A DNA stretch of 64,000 bases from an uncultured Caulobacterales bacterium. GTDB taxonomy: Bacteria > Pseudomonadota > Alphaproteobacteria > Caulobacterales > Caulobacteraceae. The stretch covers positions 79,883 through 143,882 of the forward strand of contig CAIUMD010000105.1 of the NCBI GenBank assembly GCA_903900155.1. Direction: 5' to 3'. The notes beneath the pieces were generated by a model. The model was not told the origin of the DNA and did not search any database. It saw nothing but the letters and a program-made list of their open reading frames with translations. Positions 51,993 through 59,094 of the stretch are shown here, in pieces. A program made the position numbers and the translations under genes. Within the stretch, counting starts at the first letter, position 1; each line of letters opens with the position of its first letter.

Positions 51993-53786
51993 CTATTGGG
52001 CGACGAACTCGCCCAGGGCCCCCGCCATGTTAGCCATGGCCTCCTCCCAGTGGCCGTATTGCCGCGTCACGAAACAGCGCACGCTCGGGTACCAGGGGTA
52101 ATAGTCGGTGCCCAGGCGGGTCCACGAGGCGGCGCCGGTCAGCATGAAGCTGGGCGTCCCGACCGCGCCGGCCAGGTTCATGGTGGCGTTGGAATAGCCG
52201 ACCACCAGGTCGACGGCGGCGCACAGGGCCATGACGTCGTCCAGGTCCTTCTTCAGGTCGATGCCTGGCGGCTGCCAGATCTCGATGCCGAAAGCCTCCT
52301 TGGCGAAGGCGATCTCCGCCTCGCAGTCACCGTACTGCAGATTGACGAAGGTGACGCCCGGCGTCTTCAGAACCGGTTCCCACACCTCGAACGCCGAGAA
52401 CTGGCGGGCGCGCTCCGAGGTGAGGTTGGCGCTCTTCCACAACATGCCGACCTTGGGCGTCGGCCCCAGGTTTTCGAGTTCCGCCTTCCAATAGGCGACG
52501 CGCTCGGCATCGGGGGTCAGGAAAGCGCGGCGATCGGGGAAGGCTTCGACCGCGCCGCGCAGGCTGGGCAGGAAGTCGCCCATGGCCGCCCAGTAGTCGA
52601 ACTGGCTGTAGTCGGTGATCTCCGGGAAGGTGCGCCAGACGCGGCCTTCGTACGACACTGTCCGGTGCCGGGTGACCTCGATGTCGGGATACGAGCGCTG
52701 GAACAGCGGGATAAGGCGAGGTTCCACCGCCAGGGTCAGCTTGCCCTCCGGGCCCAGCAGGGCCTTGGTGTCGGCCAGCAGGTTGGCCAGCATGACCTCG
52801 TCGCCCAAGCCTTGCTCGGCGCTGAGCAGCAGGCGCTTGCCGTTCAGGTCCTGGCCCGACCAGCGCGTGCCCGCGACATAGAACATTGGCGCGTCGGTCA
52901 GTTCGCGCGAGAAGCGGGCGTCATAGGCCTTCCAGCCTTCCTCCAGGCGGCCCAGCGCCAGAAGCAGGGTGGAGTAGGCAAACTCCATGATCGCGTGATC
53001 GTGCGGCGTGCTGGGGCGCTTCATCGCCTCGATGGCGTCGGCCAGGGCGCCCTCGACGTCGCCCATGTCCGACTTGGCGAAGGCGCGGTTGTGCAGGGCC
53101 TTGCTGTACAAGGGGTCCATGCTCAGGGCTTCGTCGAAGAAGACGATCGAACCGGCGGCGTCCCCGGTGTTGCAGACCACCGTGCCCAGGGTGTTCCACA
53201 GCGCGGGGCTTTCGGGATGCGTGGCGATGGCGTCCTTCAGGACTTCGATCGCCTCGCTCTCGCGATTCAGCTCGCGTAGCGCGGACGCCAGGTTGTTGGC
53301 GGCCTCAAGGTCGTTGGGGCGGGACAGGCGGAAGTGGGCGAAGAATCCGACCGCCAGTTCGGGCATGCCGATTCGCAGGGCCAGGCGGCCAAGGTCGCCG
53401 GCGACCGAGCCGTGGTCGGTCAGCAGAGCCAGCGCCGCCTCGTACGCGCGCAGAGAGGAGGCGTAGTCGCCCTTTTTTTCACGCGCGATGGCCAGGACGT
53501 GCCAAGCCAGGCCCAGCCGGTCGTCGGTCGCAAGCAGCTTCAAGGCCAGCTTGTCGGCCTTGTCGAACTCCTGCTGGTGCACCGCCTGAATGGCGCGGTT
53601 CAGAAGCTTGCTGTTCTCGGCGTTCTTCATGTCCTGGGTGGCGCGCTTGAGGCGCTCCAGGGCCTCGCTGGACGCAGAATCGCCGATGGCGGTGTTCATC
53701 TGCCCGGTATTGATCGGCCCAGCCCCGACCACGTCGGCCTGTGCGAGGGCGCTGGCGGACATTTCGAGGGCGCGTTTACGGGACAT
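51993..53786 (-). CDS. flmG: FlmG flagellin glycosyltransferase (TPR plus GT-B-like domain)
   Basis: This 597-residue protein has a TPR array (about 55-290, including ALWNTLGTVVCNTGDAAGSIVFFDEAL and SKALHNRAFAKSDMGDVEGAL) that would bind flagellin. A GT-B-like domain follows (about 310-590, with LLLSAEQGLGDEVMLANLL, VGMLWKSANLT and the C-terminal CAAVDLVVGYSNATMNLAGAVGTP donor site). FlmG glycosylates flagellins in Caulobacter, with pseudaminic acid the reported sugar. It is transcribed away from flbT, and the shared intergenic region has CtrA-like sites. Without it, filament assembly is expected to fail. Confidence 0.92.
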   Translation of the reverse strand: MSRKRALEMSASALAQADVVGAGPINTGQMNTAIGDSASSEALERLKRATQDMKNAENSKLLNRAIQAVHQQEFDKADKLALKLLATDDRLGLAWHVLAIAREKKGDYASSLRAYEAALALLTDHGSVAGDLGRLALRIGMPELAVGFFAHFRLSRPNDLEAANNLASALRELNRESEAIEVLKDAIATHPESPALWNTLGTVVCNTGDAAGSIVFFDEALSMDPLYSKALHNRAFAKSDMGDVEGALADAIEAMKRPSTPHDHAIMEFAYSTLLLALGRLEEGWKAYDARFSRELTDAPMFYVAGTRWSGQDLNGKRLLLSAEQGLGDEVMLANLLADTKALLGPEGKLTLAVEPRLIPLFQRSYPDIEVTRHRTVSYEGRVWRTFPEITDYSQFDYWAAMGDFLPSLRGAVEAFPDRRAFLTPDAERVAYWKAELENLGPTPKVGMLWKSANLTSERARQFSAFEVWEPVLKTPGVTFVNLQYGDCEAEIAFAKEAFGIEIWQPPGIDLKKDLDDVMALCAAVDLVVGYSNATMNLAGAVGTPSFMLTGAASWTRLGTDYYPWYPSVRCFVTRQYGHWEEAMANMAGALGEFVAQ

Positions 53787-53809
53787 GGAGGCAAACCTTA
53801 CGCTTGGCG

Positions 53810-53849
53810 TTAACCATGTTTTGAGGCGCTATGCTTAATCGAGTCCTAA
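53810..53849. promoter_or_regulatory. Two near-consensus CtrA boxes with an embedded CcrM GANTC site
   Basis: Two matches (7/8) to the CtrA site TTAA-N7-TTAA lie between flmG and flbT: TTAA-N7-TTGA at 53810-53824 and TTAA-N7-CTAA at 53835-53849. The spacer of the second contains GAGTC (53841-53845), a CcrM methylation site. They are 24 and 49 bases before the flmG start, consistent with cell-cycle control of flmG and perhaps of flbT. Confidence 0.55.
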
Positions 53850-53982
53850 GCTGCGTCTCACGGTCGCAAGGACGATCGTGGGGCGGCAAGACAGCGTTAA
53901 CACGTGCGCGTCTAGCTTTCCGCTCGAACCGTCGACATCGGCGGATTTCGGGCGAAGTGGCGTCAACAAAGGAGCGGCCTTA

Positions 53983-54408
53983 GTGCCTTTGAAGCTGTCG
54001 CTGAAGCCCGGCGAAAAGTTCGTCCTCAACGGCGCCGTGGTCCAGAACGGGGATCGGCGCGGTGTTCTGGTTCTCCAGAACAAGGCCTCCGTCCTTCGCG
54101 AGAAGGACATCATGCAGCCGGATCAGGTCACGACGCCCGCGCGTCGGATCTATTTCCCGGTGATGATGATGTACCTGGAGGAGGGCAGCGCTGAAAAGTT
54201 TTATGAGGAATTCGCTACTCGCCTTAACGATTTTATGGGTGTTGTGCGTAATCCTGCGGTCCTTCAGGATTGCATCGCCATTTCGAAGCACGTGATGGCG
54301 CGTGAGTACTACAAGGCTCTGATGTTGAGCCGTAAGTTGATTGAATACGAAGACGAGAGGTTGGGGCATGTCTCTTCGGGCGTATCAGCAGGCGGCGACG
54401 CGGGCTGA
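53983..54408 (+). CDS. flbT: FlbT, flagellin mRNA regulator
   Basis: A 141-residue protein beginning [26 protein letters not shown], the characteristic FlbT N terminus (GTG start at 53983 after GGAG). It continues with [16 protein letters not shown] VLREKDIMQ and ends in a helical [16 protein letters not shown]. FlbT binds fljK mRNA leader and promotes its turnover, coupling flagellin synthesis to hook assembly. Its 3' end overlaps flaF by 41 bases, so the two are co-translated. An in-frame upstream extension to 53878 exists but is outside the family length. Confidence 0.93.
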   Translation: MPLKLSLKPGEKFVLNGAVVQNGDRRGVLVLQNKASVLREKDIMQPDQVTTPARRIYFPVMMMYLEEGSAEKFYEEFATRLNDFMGVVRNPAVLQDCIAISKHVMAREYYKALMLSRKLIEYEDERLGHVSSGVSAGGDAG

Positions 54409-54730
54409 GAATCCCCGTGAAATGGAGTACCGCCTGTTCGGGCAGGTGACGCGCGCCCTCATGGACGCGTCGCAAGCCCCGACGGACGACTTCGCCACGC
54501 GGATCGACGCATTGGATTGGAATCGCAAGGTCTGGTCGGCCTTGGCGACTGACTGCGCCTTGCCTGAAAACCAACTGCCGATGCAGCTGCGGGCCAGCAT
54601 CATTTCGCTGAGTCTGTGGGTTGGCCGCCACTCCAGCGCGGTGATGCGCAAGGAGGAAGAGTTCGAGCCGTTGATCGAGATCAACCGCATGATCATGCAA
54701 GGCCTGTCGGGACGCGCCGACGCCGCCTGA
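54368..54730 (+). CDS. flaF: FlaF, flagellin synthesis activator
   Basis: A 120-residue helical protein: [31 protein letters not shown], the central [17 protein letters not shown] and ..[20 protein letters not shown]. These identify FlaF, which in Caulobacter is needed for flagellin secretion and translation, opposing FlbT. It starts inside the flbT gene in another frame, 41 bases before the flbT stop. A strong terminator follows. Confidence 0.92.
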   Translation: MSLRAYQQAATRAENPREMEYRLFGQVTRALMDASQAPTDDFATRIDALDWNRKVWSALATDCALPENQLPMQLRASIISLSLWVGRHSSAVMRKEEEFEPLIEINRMIMQGLSGRADAA

Positions 54731-54784
54731 TTCTTCGGTTTCCGCAAGGCTGAACGTCTTGCCTACCCACTCCGGAAAAACCTG

Positions 54785-54824
54785 CCGCCCGGCGAATGTT
54801 GCATTCGCCGGGCGGTTTCGTTTT
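54785..54824 (+). terminator. Terminator after flaF
   Basis: A 14-base-pair perfect stem (54785-54798 with 54802-54815), three-base loop and TTTCGTTTT tail follow flaF by 55 bases. It separates the flbT-flaF transcript from fljL. The stem contains CCCGGC, also repeated in the flagellin upstream regions. Confidence 0.9.
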
Positions 54825-54891
54825 AGCCCTGAGTGTTCCCATAAGCTCAATAAAATCAGCATGTTATTCGGCTTTGTCGAACGCAGTTCGG

Positions 54892-54908
54892 TTGGCCCGT
54901 CGCTTGCG
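54892..54908 (+). promoter_or_regulatory. Sigma-54 promoter of fljL
   Basis: TTGGCCCGTCGCTTGCG has GG at 54894-54895 and GC at 54906-54907, with the required ten-base gap of a -24/-12 sigma-54 promoter. Transcription should start near 54919, leaving a leader of about 60 bases before fljL. Confidence 0.8.
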
Positions 54909-54979
54909 ATGGTTCACGCGGGCAAAACGCCCGCCCGGCAATAGGCCGGATCAAATCCCACCAAAACGGTAGGTATCAA

Positions 54980-55804
54980 ATGCTGAATTCGATCAACACG
55001 AATCCGGGCGCGATGGTCGCGCTCCAAAACCTGAACTCGACCAACACGGAGCTCGCCACCACCCAGAGCCGTATCAACACCGGCAAGAAGGTCGGAAGCG
55101 CTAAGGACAACGGCGCGATCTGGTCGATGGCCAAGATGCAGACTGCGAGCTCGAGCTCGTTGAATGCCGTGAAAGATTCACTCTCTCGCGGTCAGTCGAC
55201 GATCGACGTTGCTCTCGCGGCCGGCGACACCATCACCGATCTGATCTCGAAGATGAAGGAAAAGGTTCTCGCCGCTTCCGACACTTCGCTGAACACCGCG
55301 TCGTTCAACGCCCTGAACGCTGACTTCGTCTCGCTCCGCAACCAGATCCAAAAGGCTGCGGAAAATTCGAAGTTCAACGGCGTCAGCCTGGCTGACGGCA
55401 CGACCACGCAGCTGGCCTTCCTGGCCAATTCGGACGGTGGCAACTTCACGGTCGCCGCCCAGGATCTGAGCCTGACGGGCCTTGGCCTGACGTCCGCTGC
55501 GACGACCTTCACGAACGCCGCCGAGGCCAAGTCGCTGATCGCGACCCTGACCTCTGCGTTGCAGACGGCAACGAACAAACTGTCTTCCCTGGGCACTGCC
55601 TCGACCGGTCTGGATACTCACCTGACCTTCGTGGGCAAGCTGCAGGACAGCCTGGACGCCGGCGTGGGCAACCTCGTCGATGCGGATCTGGCGAAGGAAA
55701 GCGCCAAGCTGCAGTCGCTGCAAACCAAGCAGCAACTGGGTGTGCAGGCTCTCTCGATCGCCAATCAGACTCCGCAGTCGATCCTGTCGCTGTTCAAGGG
55801 GTGA
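54980..55804 (+). CDS. fljL: Flagellin FljL
   Basis: A 274-residue flagellin. The N-terminal helices ([40 protein letters not shown]) and C-terminal helices ([36 protein letters not shown]) form the D0/D1 core, with only a short central domain as in all Caulobacter flagellins. It is the first of three in the alpha cluster, order L-K-J as in C. crescentus; that order, not sequence detail, sets the name. A sigma-54 promoter lies upstream and a terminator downstream. Confidence 0.9.
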   Translation: MLNSINTNPGAMVALQNLNSTNTELATTQSRINTGKKVGSAKDNGAIWSMAKMQTASSSSLNAVKDSLSRGQSTIDVALAAGDTITDLISKMKEKVLAASDTSLNTASFNALNADFVSLRNQIQKAAENSKFNGVSLADGTTTQLAFLANSDGGNFTVAAQDLSLTGLGLTSAATTFTNAAEAKSLIATLTSALQTATNKLSSLGTASTGLDTHLTFVGKLQDSLDAGVGNLVDADLAKESAKLQSLQTKQQLGVQALSIANQTPQSILSLFKG

Positions 55805-55812
55805 GCCCGATA

Positions 55813-55849
55813 CGCCGGACGGCCTCCAAAAGCCGTCCGGCGCCTCTTT
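55813..55849 (+). terminator. Terminator after fljL
   Basis: An 11-base-pair perfect stem (55813-55823 with 55832-55842), eight-base loop and CCTCTTTC tail sit nine bases after fljL. Confidence 0.85.
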
Positions 55850-55895
55850 CCTGCTGGGTGCGCATTATGTGCCCGGCAACAATTGCCTATGTCGA

Positions 55896-55926
55896 AAGCC
55901 TCTCGGCAGAAATTGCCGGGAGGCTT
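55896..55926. other. Second hairpin in the fljL-fljK gap
   Basis: Arms 55896-55908 and 55914-55926 pair over 13 positions with one G-U, closing a five-base loop. It may be a back-up terminator for fljL, or a binding element, since it contains the TTGCCGGG motif repeated in this gap. Confidence 0.55.
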
Positions 55927-55992
55927 CGTCGTTAATGGACATATAACGCAGCAATTTCAGGTGTTTACCAGGTTTGTCGCAGGTCGGCAGAA

Positions 55993-56009
55993 TTGGCCCG
56001 GCAATTGCT
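55993..56009 (+). promoter_or_regulatory. Sigma-54 promoter of fljK
   Basis: TTGGCCCGGCAATTGCT carries GG (55995-55996) and GC (56007-56008) separated by ten bases, a textbook sigma-54 site. Start of transcription is expected near 56020, giving a leader of about 60 bases, the region where FlbT acts in C. crescentus. Confidence 0.82.
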
Positions 56010-56080
56010 TCTGCCCTTTCCGAGCAAAATGCTCCCGGCAGCCAAAATGGCGTCGGATACCTTGAAAAGGATCTACTCGT

Positions 56081-56905
56081 ATGGCGCTGAACAGCATCAA
56101 CACGAACAGCGGGGCCATGATCGCCCTGCAAAACCTGAACACCACCAACAGCGAACTGCAGACCGTCCAGCAGCGCATCAACACCGGCAAGAAGGTGGGC
56201 AGCGCCAAGGACAACGGCGCCATCTGGGCCATGTCCAAGAACCAGTCGGCGACGGCTTCGTCGCTGAACGCGGTCAAGGACTCGCTGCAACGCGGTCAAT
56301 CGACCATCGACGTGGCTCTGGCCGCCGGTGACACCATCACCGACCTGCTCGGCAAGATGAAGGAAAAGGCCCTGGCCGCTTCCGACACCTCGCTGAACAC
56401 CGCCTCGTTCAATGCTCTGAACGCCGACTTCGTCTCGCTGCGCGACCAGATCTCGAAGGCCGCCGCGAACGCCAAGTTCAACGGCATCAGCATCGCCGAC
56501 GGCAGCACCAACAGCCTGACCTTCCTGGCCAACACCGACGGTACGGGCTTCACGGTCAAGGCGCAGTCCCTGACCCTGGCTGGCCTGGGTCTGGACACCA
56601 CGACCCCGGCCTTCGCCTCGGCCAGCGCGGCCAAGGCGATGATCTCGAAGATCGACACGGCCATCGGCACCGCCACCAACAAGCTGGCGACCCTGGGCAC
56701 GTCCTCGACGGGCCTGGACACCCACCTGACCTTCGTCGGCAAGCTGCAAGACAGCCTGGTCGCCGGCGTCGGCAACCTGGTGGATGCAGACCTGGCCAAG
56801 GAAAGCGCCAAGCTGCAATCGCTGCAAACCAAGCAACAACTCGGCGTGCAGGCGCTGTCGATCGCGAACCAGTCTTCGTCGTCGATCCTGAGCCTGTTCC
56901 GCTAA
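56081..56905 (+). CDS. fljK: Flagellin FljK
   Basis: A 274-residue flagellin closely similar to FljL along its whole length ([21 protein letters not shown] start, [20 protein letters not shown] and [10 protein letters not shown] end). The differences are concentrated in the middle third (about 150-210). FljK is a major filament subunit in C. crescentus, secreted through the flagellar export apparatus and glycosylated by FlmG. AAAAGG lies upstream of the ATG, with its own sigma-54 promoter. Confidence 0.92.
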   Translation: MALNSINTNSGAMIALQNLNTTNSELQTVQQRINTGKKVGSAKDNGAIWAMSKNQSATASSLNAVKDSLQRGQSTIDVALAAGDTITDLLGKMKEKALAASDTSLNTASFNALNADFVSLRDQISKAAANAKFNGISIADGSTNSLTFLANTDGTGFTVKAQSLTLAGLGLDTTTPAFASASAAKAMISKIDTAIGTATNKLATLGTSSTGLDTHLTFVGKLQDSLVAGVGNLVDADLAKESAKLQSLQTKQQLGVQALSIANQSSSSILSLFR

Positions 56906-56914
56906 CGAACGGGA

Positions 56915-56947
56915 GGAGGTGGGTCCTGGTGGCCCGCCTCCGTCTTT
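56915..56947 (+). terminator. Terminator-like hairpin after fljK
   Basis: An 11-base-pair stem with two G-U pairs (56915-56925 with 56931-56941), five-base loop and GTCTTTC tail lie nine bases after fljK. The short U-run makes it a weaker terminator than the one after fljL, so read-through to flaG is possible. Confidence 0.65.
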
Positions 56948-57018
56948 CGTTCCGCTTTAGTCAGAAGCGTTTTTTCCAACAAAGAGGAGGGGCCGGCTAA
57001 AGCGTCGGCAAATGAAAA

Positions 57019-57375
57019 ATGGAACCAAAAGCCGCACTGTCGGCCATCAGAGACTTCATAGCTCCCGTTTCTCCCGCCAACGCCCCGGACCCGTCCGAGG
57101 GCGCTAATGTCGTTTCGGGGCAAGCTCAGACGGCCGCGCCGCAACAGGCCCCCGAGGTCGAGACGGCCGAAAAGGCCAAGCCGGTCGACGATGGTCCCCA
57201 GCCGGGCGACCTGCGCCTCGTGATCGAGCAGGACGATGGCTCAGGCGACTACATCTACAAGACGGTCGACCGTCGTACGGGCGAGACGTTGAATCAGTAT
57301 CCGCGCGAGCAGATCCTGAAACTGCGGGAAGAAGCCCGCTACGCGTCGGGCGACGTCTTCGACGGCCAGGCCTAA
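57019..57375 (+). CDS. flaG: FlaG family protein
   Basis: A 118-residue protein with a disordered Pro/Ala-rich N-terminal half (to about 60) and a C-terminal FlaG domain: LRLVIEQDDGSGDYIYKTVDRRTGETLNQYPREQILKL, the pattern of FlaG proteins that affect filament length. It lies between fljK and fljJ as in C. crescentus. The ribosome-binding site is weak. No distinct promoter is visible, so expression may depend on fljK read-through. Confidence 0.85.
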   Translation: MEPKAALSAIRDFIAPVSPANAPDPSEGANVVSGQAQTAAPQQAPEVETAEKAKPVDDGPQPGDLRLVIEQDDGSGDYIYKTVDRRTGETLNQYPREQILKLREEARYASGDVFDGQA

Positions 57376-57558
57376 AAAAGCGAGTTGAGAGGGGCCGGAT
57401 CGGGAGGGGGTGCGACCGCGGGTCGCACTGGTAAACAGACATGGTTTATAAGCGTTAACCATAATCTTACCTTCTGATCCCAACTTGGGCGGCGAGTAGA
57501 TCGCTCGCCGAATCGCGCGCGGTCGCAACCAACGGCAAAAGCCAGTCGGAGGCCGCGC

Positions 57559-58395
57559 ATGGCGCTGAGCGTCAACACCAACCAGCCTGCGCTGATCGCG
57601 CTGCAGAACCTGAATCGCACCAACGATCAGATGCAGGCGACCCAAACCCGCATCAATACGGGCGAGCAGATCTCGACTGCCAAGGACAACGCGGCCATCT
57701 GGTCGATCGCCCAGGAACAGCGCGCCGACATGAGCGCGCTGGGCGCGGTCAAGATGAGCCTGGACCGCGCGACCTCGATCGCGGACGTGGCCCTGGCCGC
57801 CGGCGAGTCGGTTTCCGACCTCCTCAAGCTGATGCGTGAAAAGGTGGTGGCCGCCAAGGACACCTCGCTGACCTCCACCTCGCTGCAGTCGCTGAATGCC
57901 GATTTCCAGGGTCTGCTCAAGAACCTGCAGCAGGTGATCAGCAGCGCCGTGTTCGACGGCGCCAACCTGCTGGACGGCAGCCAGGCGGCCGACATGACCT
58001 TCCTGGCCGACGCCGACGCGGCCCAGGCCATCACGCTGAGCCTGCAGAACCTGACGATGGGCGGCGGGATCAACACCCTTGACCCTACCGACAACATCCT
58101 GAGCTCGGCCAACGCCACCTCCGTCCTGACGCGCCTCGACTCGACGATGAGCGCGATCAACCAGGCCGTCGGCAACATCGGCACCCAGTCCAAGCAGATC
58201 GAAGCCCACAACGGCTTCGTCTCCAAGCTGACCGATGTGCTGGAAACCGGCGTGGGCAACCTGGTCGACGCCGATCTCGCTAAGGAAAGCGCTCGCCTGC
58301 AGGCCTTGCAGGTCAAGCAGCAACTGGGCGCCCAGGCCCTGTCGATCGCCAATGGCGCGCCGCAGATCATCCTGTCGCTGTTCAAGGGCGGCTAA
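57559..58395 (+). CDS. fljJ: Flagellin FljJ
   Basis: A 278-residue flagellin, more divergent than the L/K pair: ALSVNTNQPALIALQNLNRTNDQ start, ARLQALQVKQQLGAQALSIANGAPQIILSLF end. It has a slightly different central region (DGSQAADMTFLADADAAQ). In C. crescentus FljJ is a minor subunit next to the hook. CGGAGG precedes the ATG. No match to the sigma-54 consensus was found by eye in the 183-base upstream gap, unlike fljL and fljK. Confidence 0.9.
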   Translation: MALSVNTNQPALIALQNLNRTNDQMQATQTRINTGEQISTAKDNAAIWSIAQEQRADMSALGAVKMSLDRATSIADVALAAGESVSDLLKLMREKVVAAKDTSLTSTSLQSLNADFQGLLKNLQQVISSAVFDGANLLDGSQAADMTFLADADAAQAITLSLQNLTMGGGINTLDPTDNILSSANATSVLTRLDSTMSAINQAVGNIGTQSKQIEAHNGFVSKLTDVLETGVGNLVDADLAKESARLQALQVKQQLGAQALSIANGAPQIILSLFKGG

Positions 58396-58460
58396 GGCTA
58401 GGTCCATGAGCGTGGCCGGGCTAAGCTTCCGCGGGGTTTGCTTGGGATTCGGCGACGCGC

Positions 58461-59015
58461 ATGATCGAACTGCGAGACTTGCGGGACGAGGACGAGGTCG
58501 TTCTCTTTCAGTGGCGTTCCGAGCCCGAGGTCGACCGCTGGATGTCGGACGCCGACCTGCCCAGCCGGGAGGCGCATGCCGCCTGGTTCCAGGCGCTTCG
58601 CGTCGATCCCGACATGCGGGGCTGGATGATCACGCGCGCCGGCGCGCCCATGGGCCTGCTCACCCTGACCGGCCTCAACAGTCACCACCGACGCGCCAGC
58701 TGGAACTGGTTCCTGGGCTCGGCCGAGGCGCGGGGCAGGGGCGTCGGTCGCGCCGCCCAGGTGCTGGGCCTGGACCGCGCCTTCGGCGAGCTCTCCCTGC
58801 ACAAGGTGTTCGCCGAGGTGATGGCCGACAACGATGCGGCCCTGAAGGCCCAGTCGGCCGCCGGCTTCCGCCGCGAAGGCTATCTGCGCGGGCACGTCCT
58901 GAAGGACGGCCAGCCGCGCGACGTGGTGCTGCTGGGCATCCTGGCCGACGAGTGGCAGGAACTGCGCGAGGATGCTCGCCGGGCCCTGTCCGACGCCAAC
59001 CTTATCGCGGCTTAA
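58461..59015 (+). CDS. Second PseH-like GNAT acetyltransferase
   Basis: A 184-residue GNAT protein of the same type as the flmH gene on the other side of the flagellins: MIELRDLRDEDEVVLFQWRSEPEVDRWMSD, GRGVGRAAQVLGLDRAF (acetyl-CoA loop) and AALKAQSAAGFRREGYLRGH. Both share the PseH-like R.L..ED...LF.WR..PEV start. Sitting between fljJ and flaEY, it probably modifies a flagellar sugar or protein. Whether it duplicates FlmH or acts on another step cannot be told. Confidence 0.78.
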   Translation: MIELRDLRDEDEVVLFQWRSEPEVDRWMSDADLPSREAHAAWFQALRVDPDMRGWMITRAGAPMGLLTLTGLNSHHRRASWNWFLGSAEARGRGVGRAAQVLGLDRAFGELSLHKVFAEVMADNDAALKAQSAAGFRREGYLRGHVLKDGQPRDVVLLGILADEWQELREDARRALSDANLIAA

Positions 59016-59029
59016 CCCAAGATCTTAAC

Positions 59030-59078
59030 GAGTCCTCAGCGAACCTCTGGCACAGGTACCCGCGGGGGACTTTGAGTC
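59030..59078 (+). promoter_or_regulatory. Two CcrM GANTC sites upstream of flaEY
   Basis: GAGTC occurs at 59030-59034 and 59074-59078, both within 65 bases of the flaEY start. CcrM methylates GANTC in Caulobacter, and GcrA-controlled promoters often contain such sites. Two in so short a gap is suggestive of cell-cycle control, not proof. Confidence 0.4.
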
Positions 59079-59094
59079 CCGCACAGGATTGGCC

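Noticed and set aside
59016..59028. CtrA box or sigma-54 promoter upstream of flaEY
   Set aside because: The TTAA pair has a nine-base spacer, and the TGGCAC element at about 59049 has its GC one base off the required ten-base gap.
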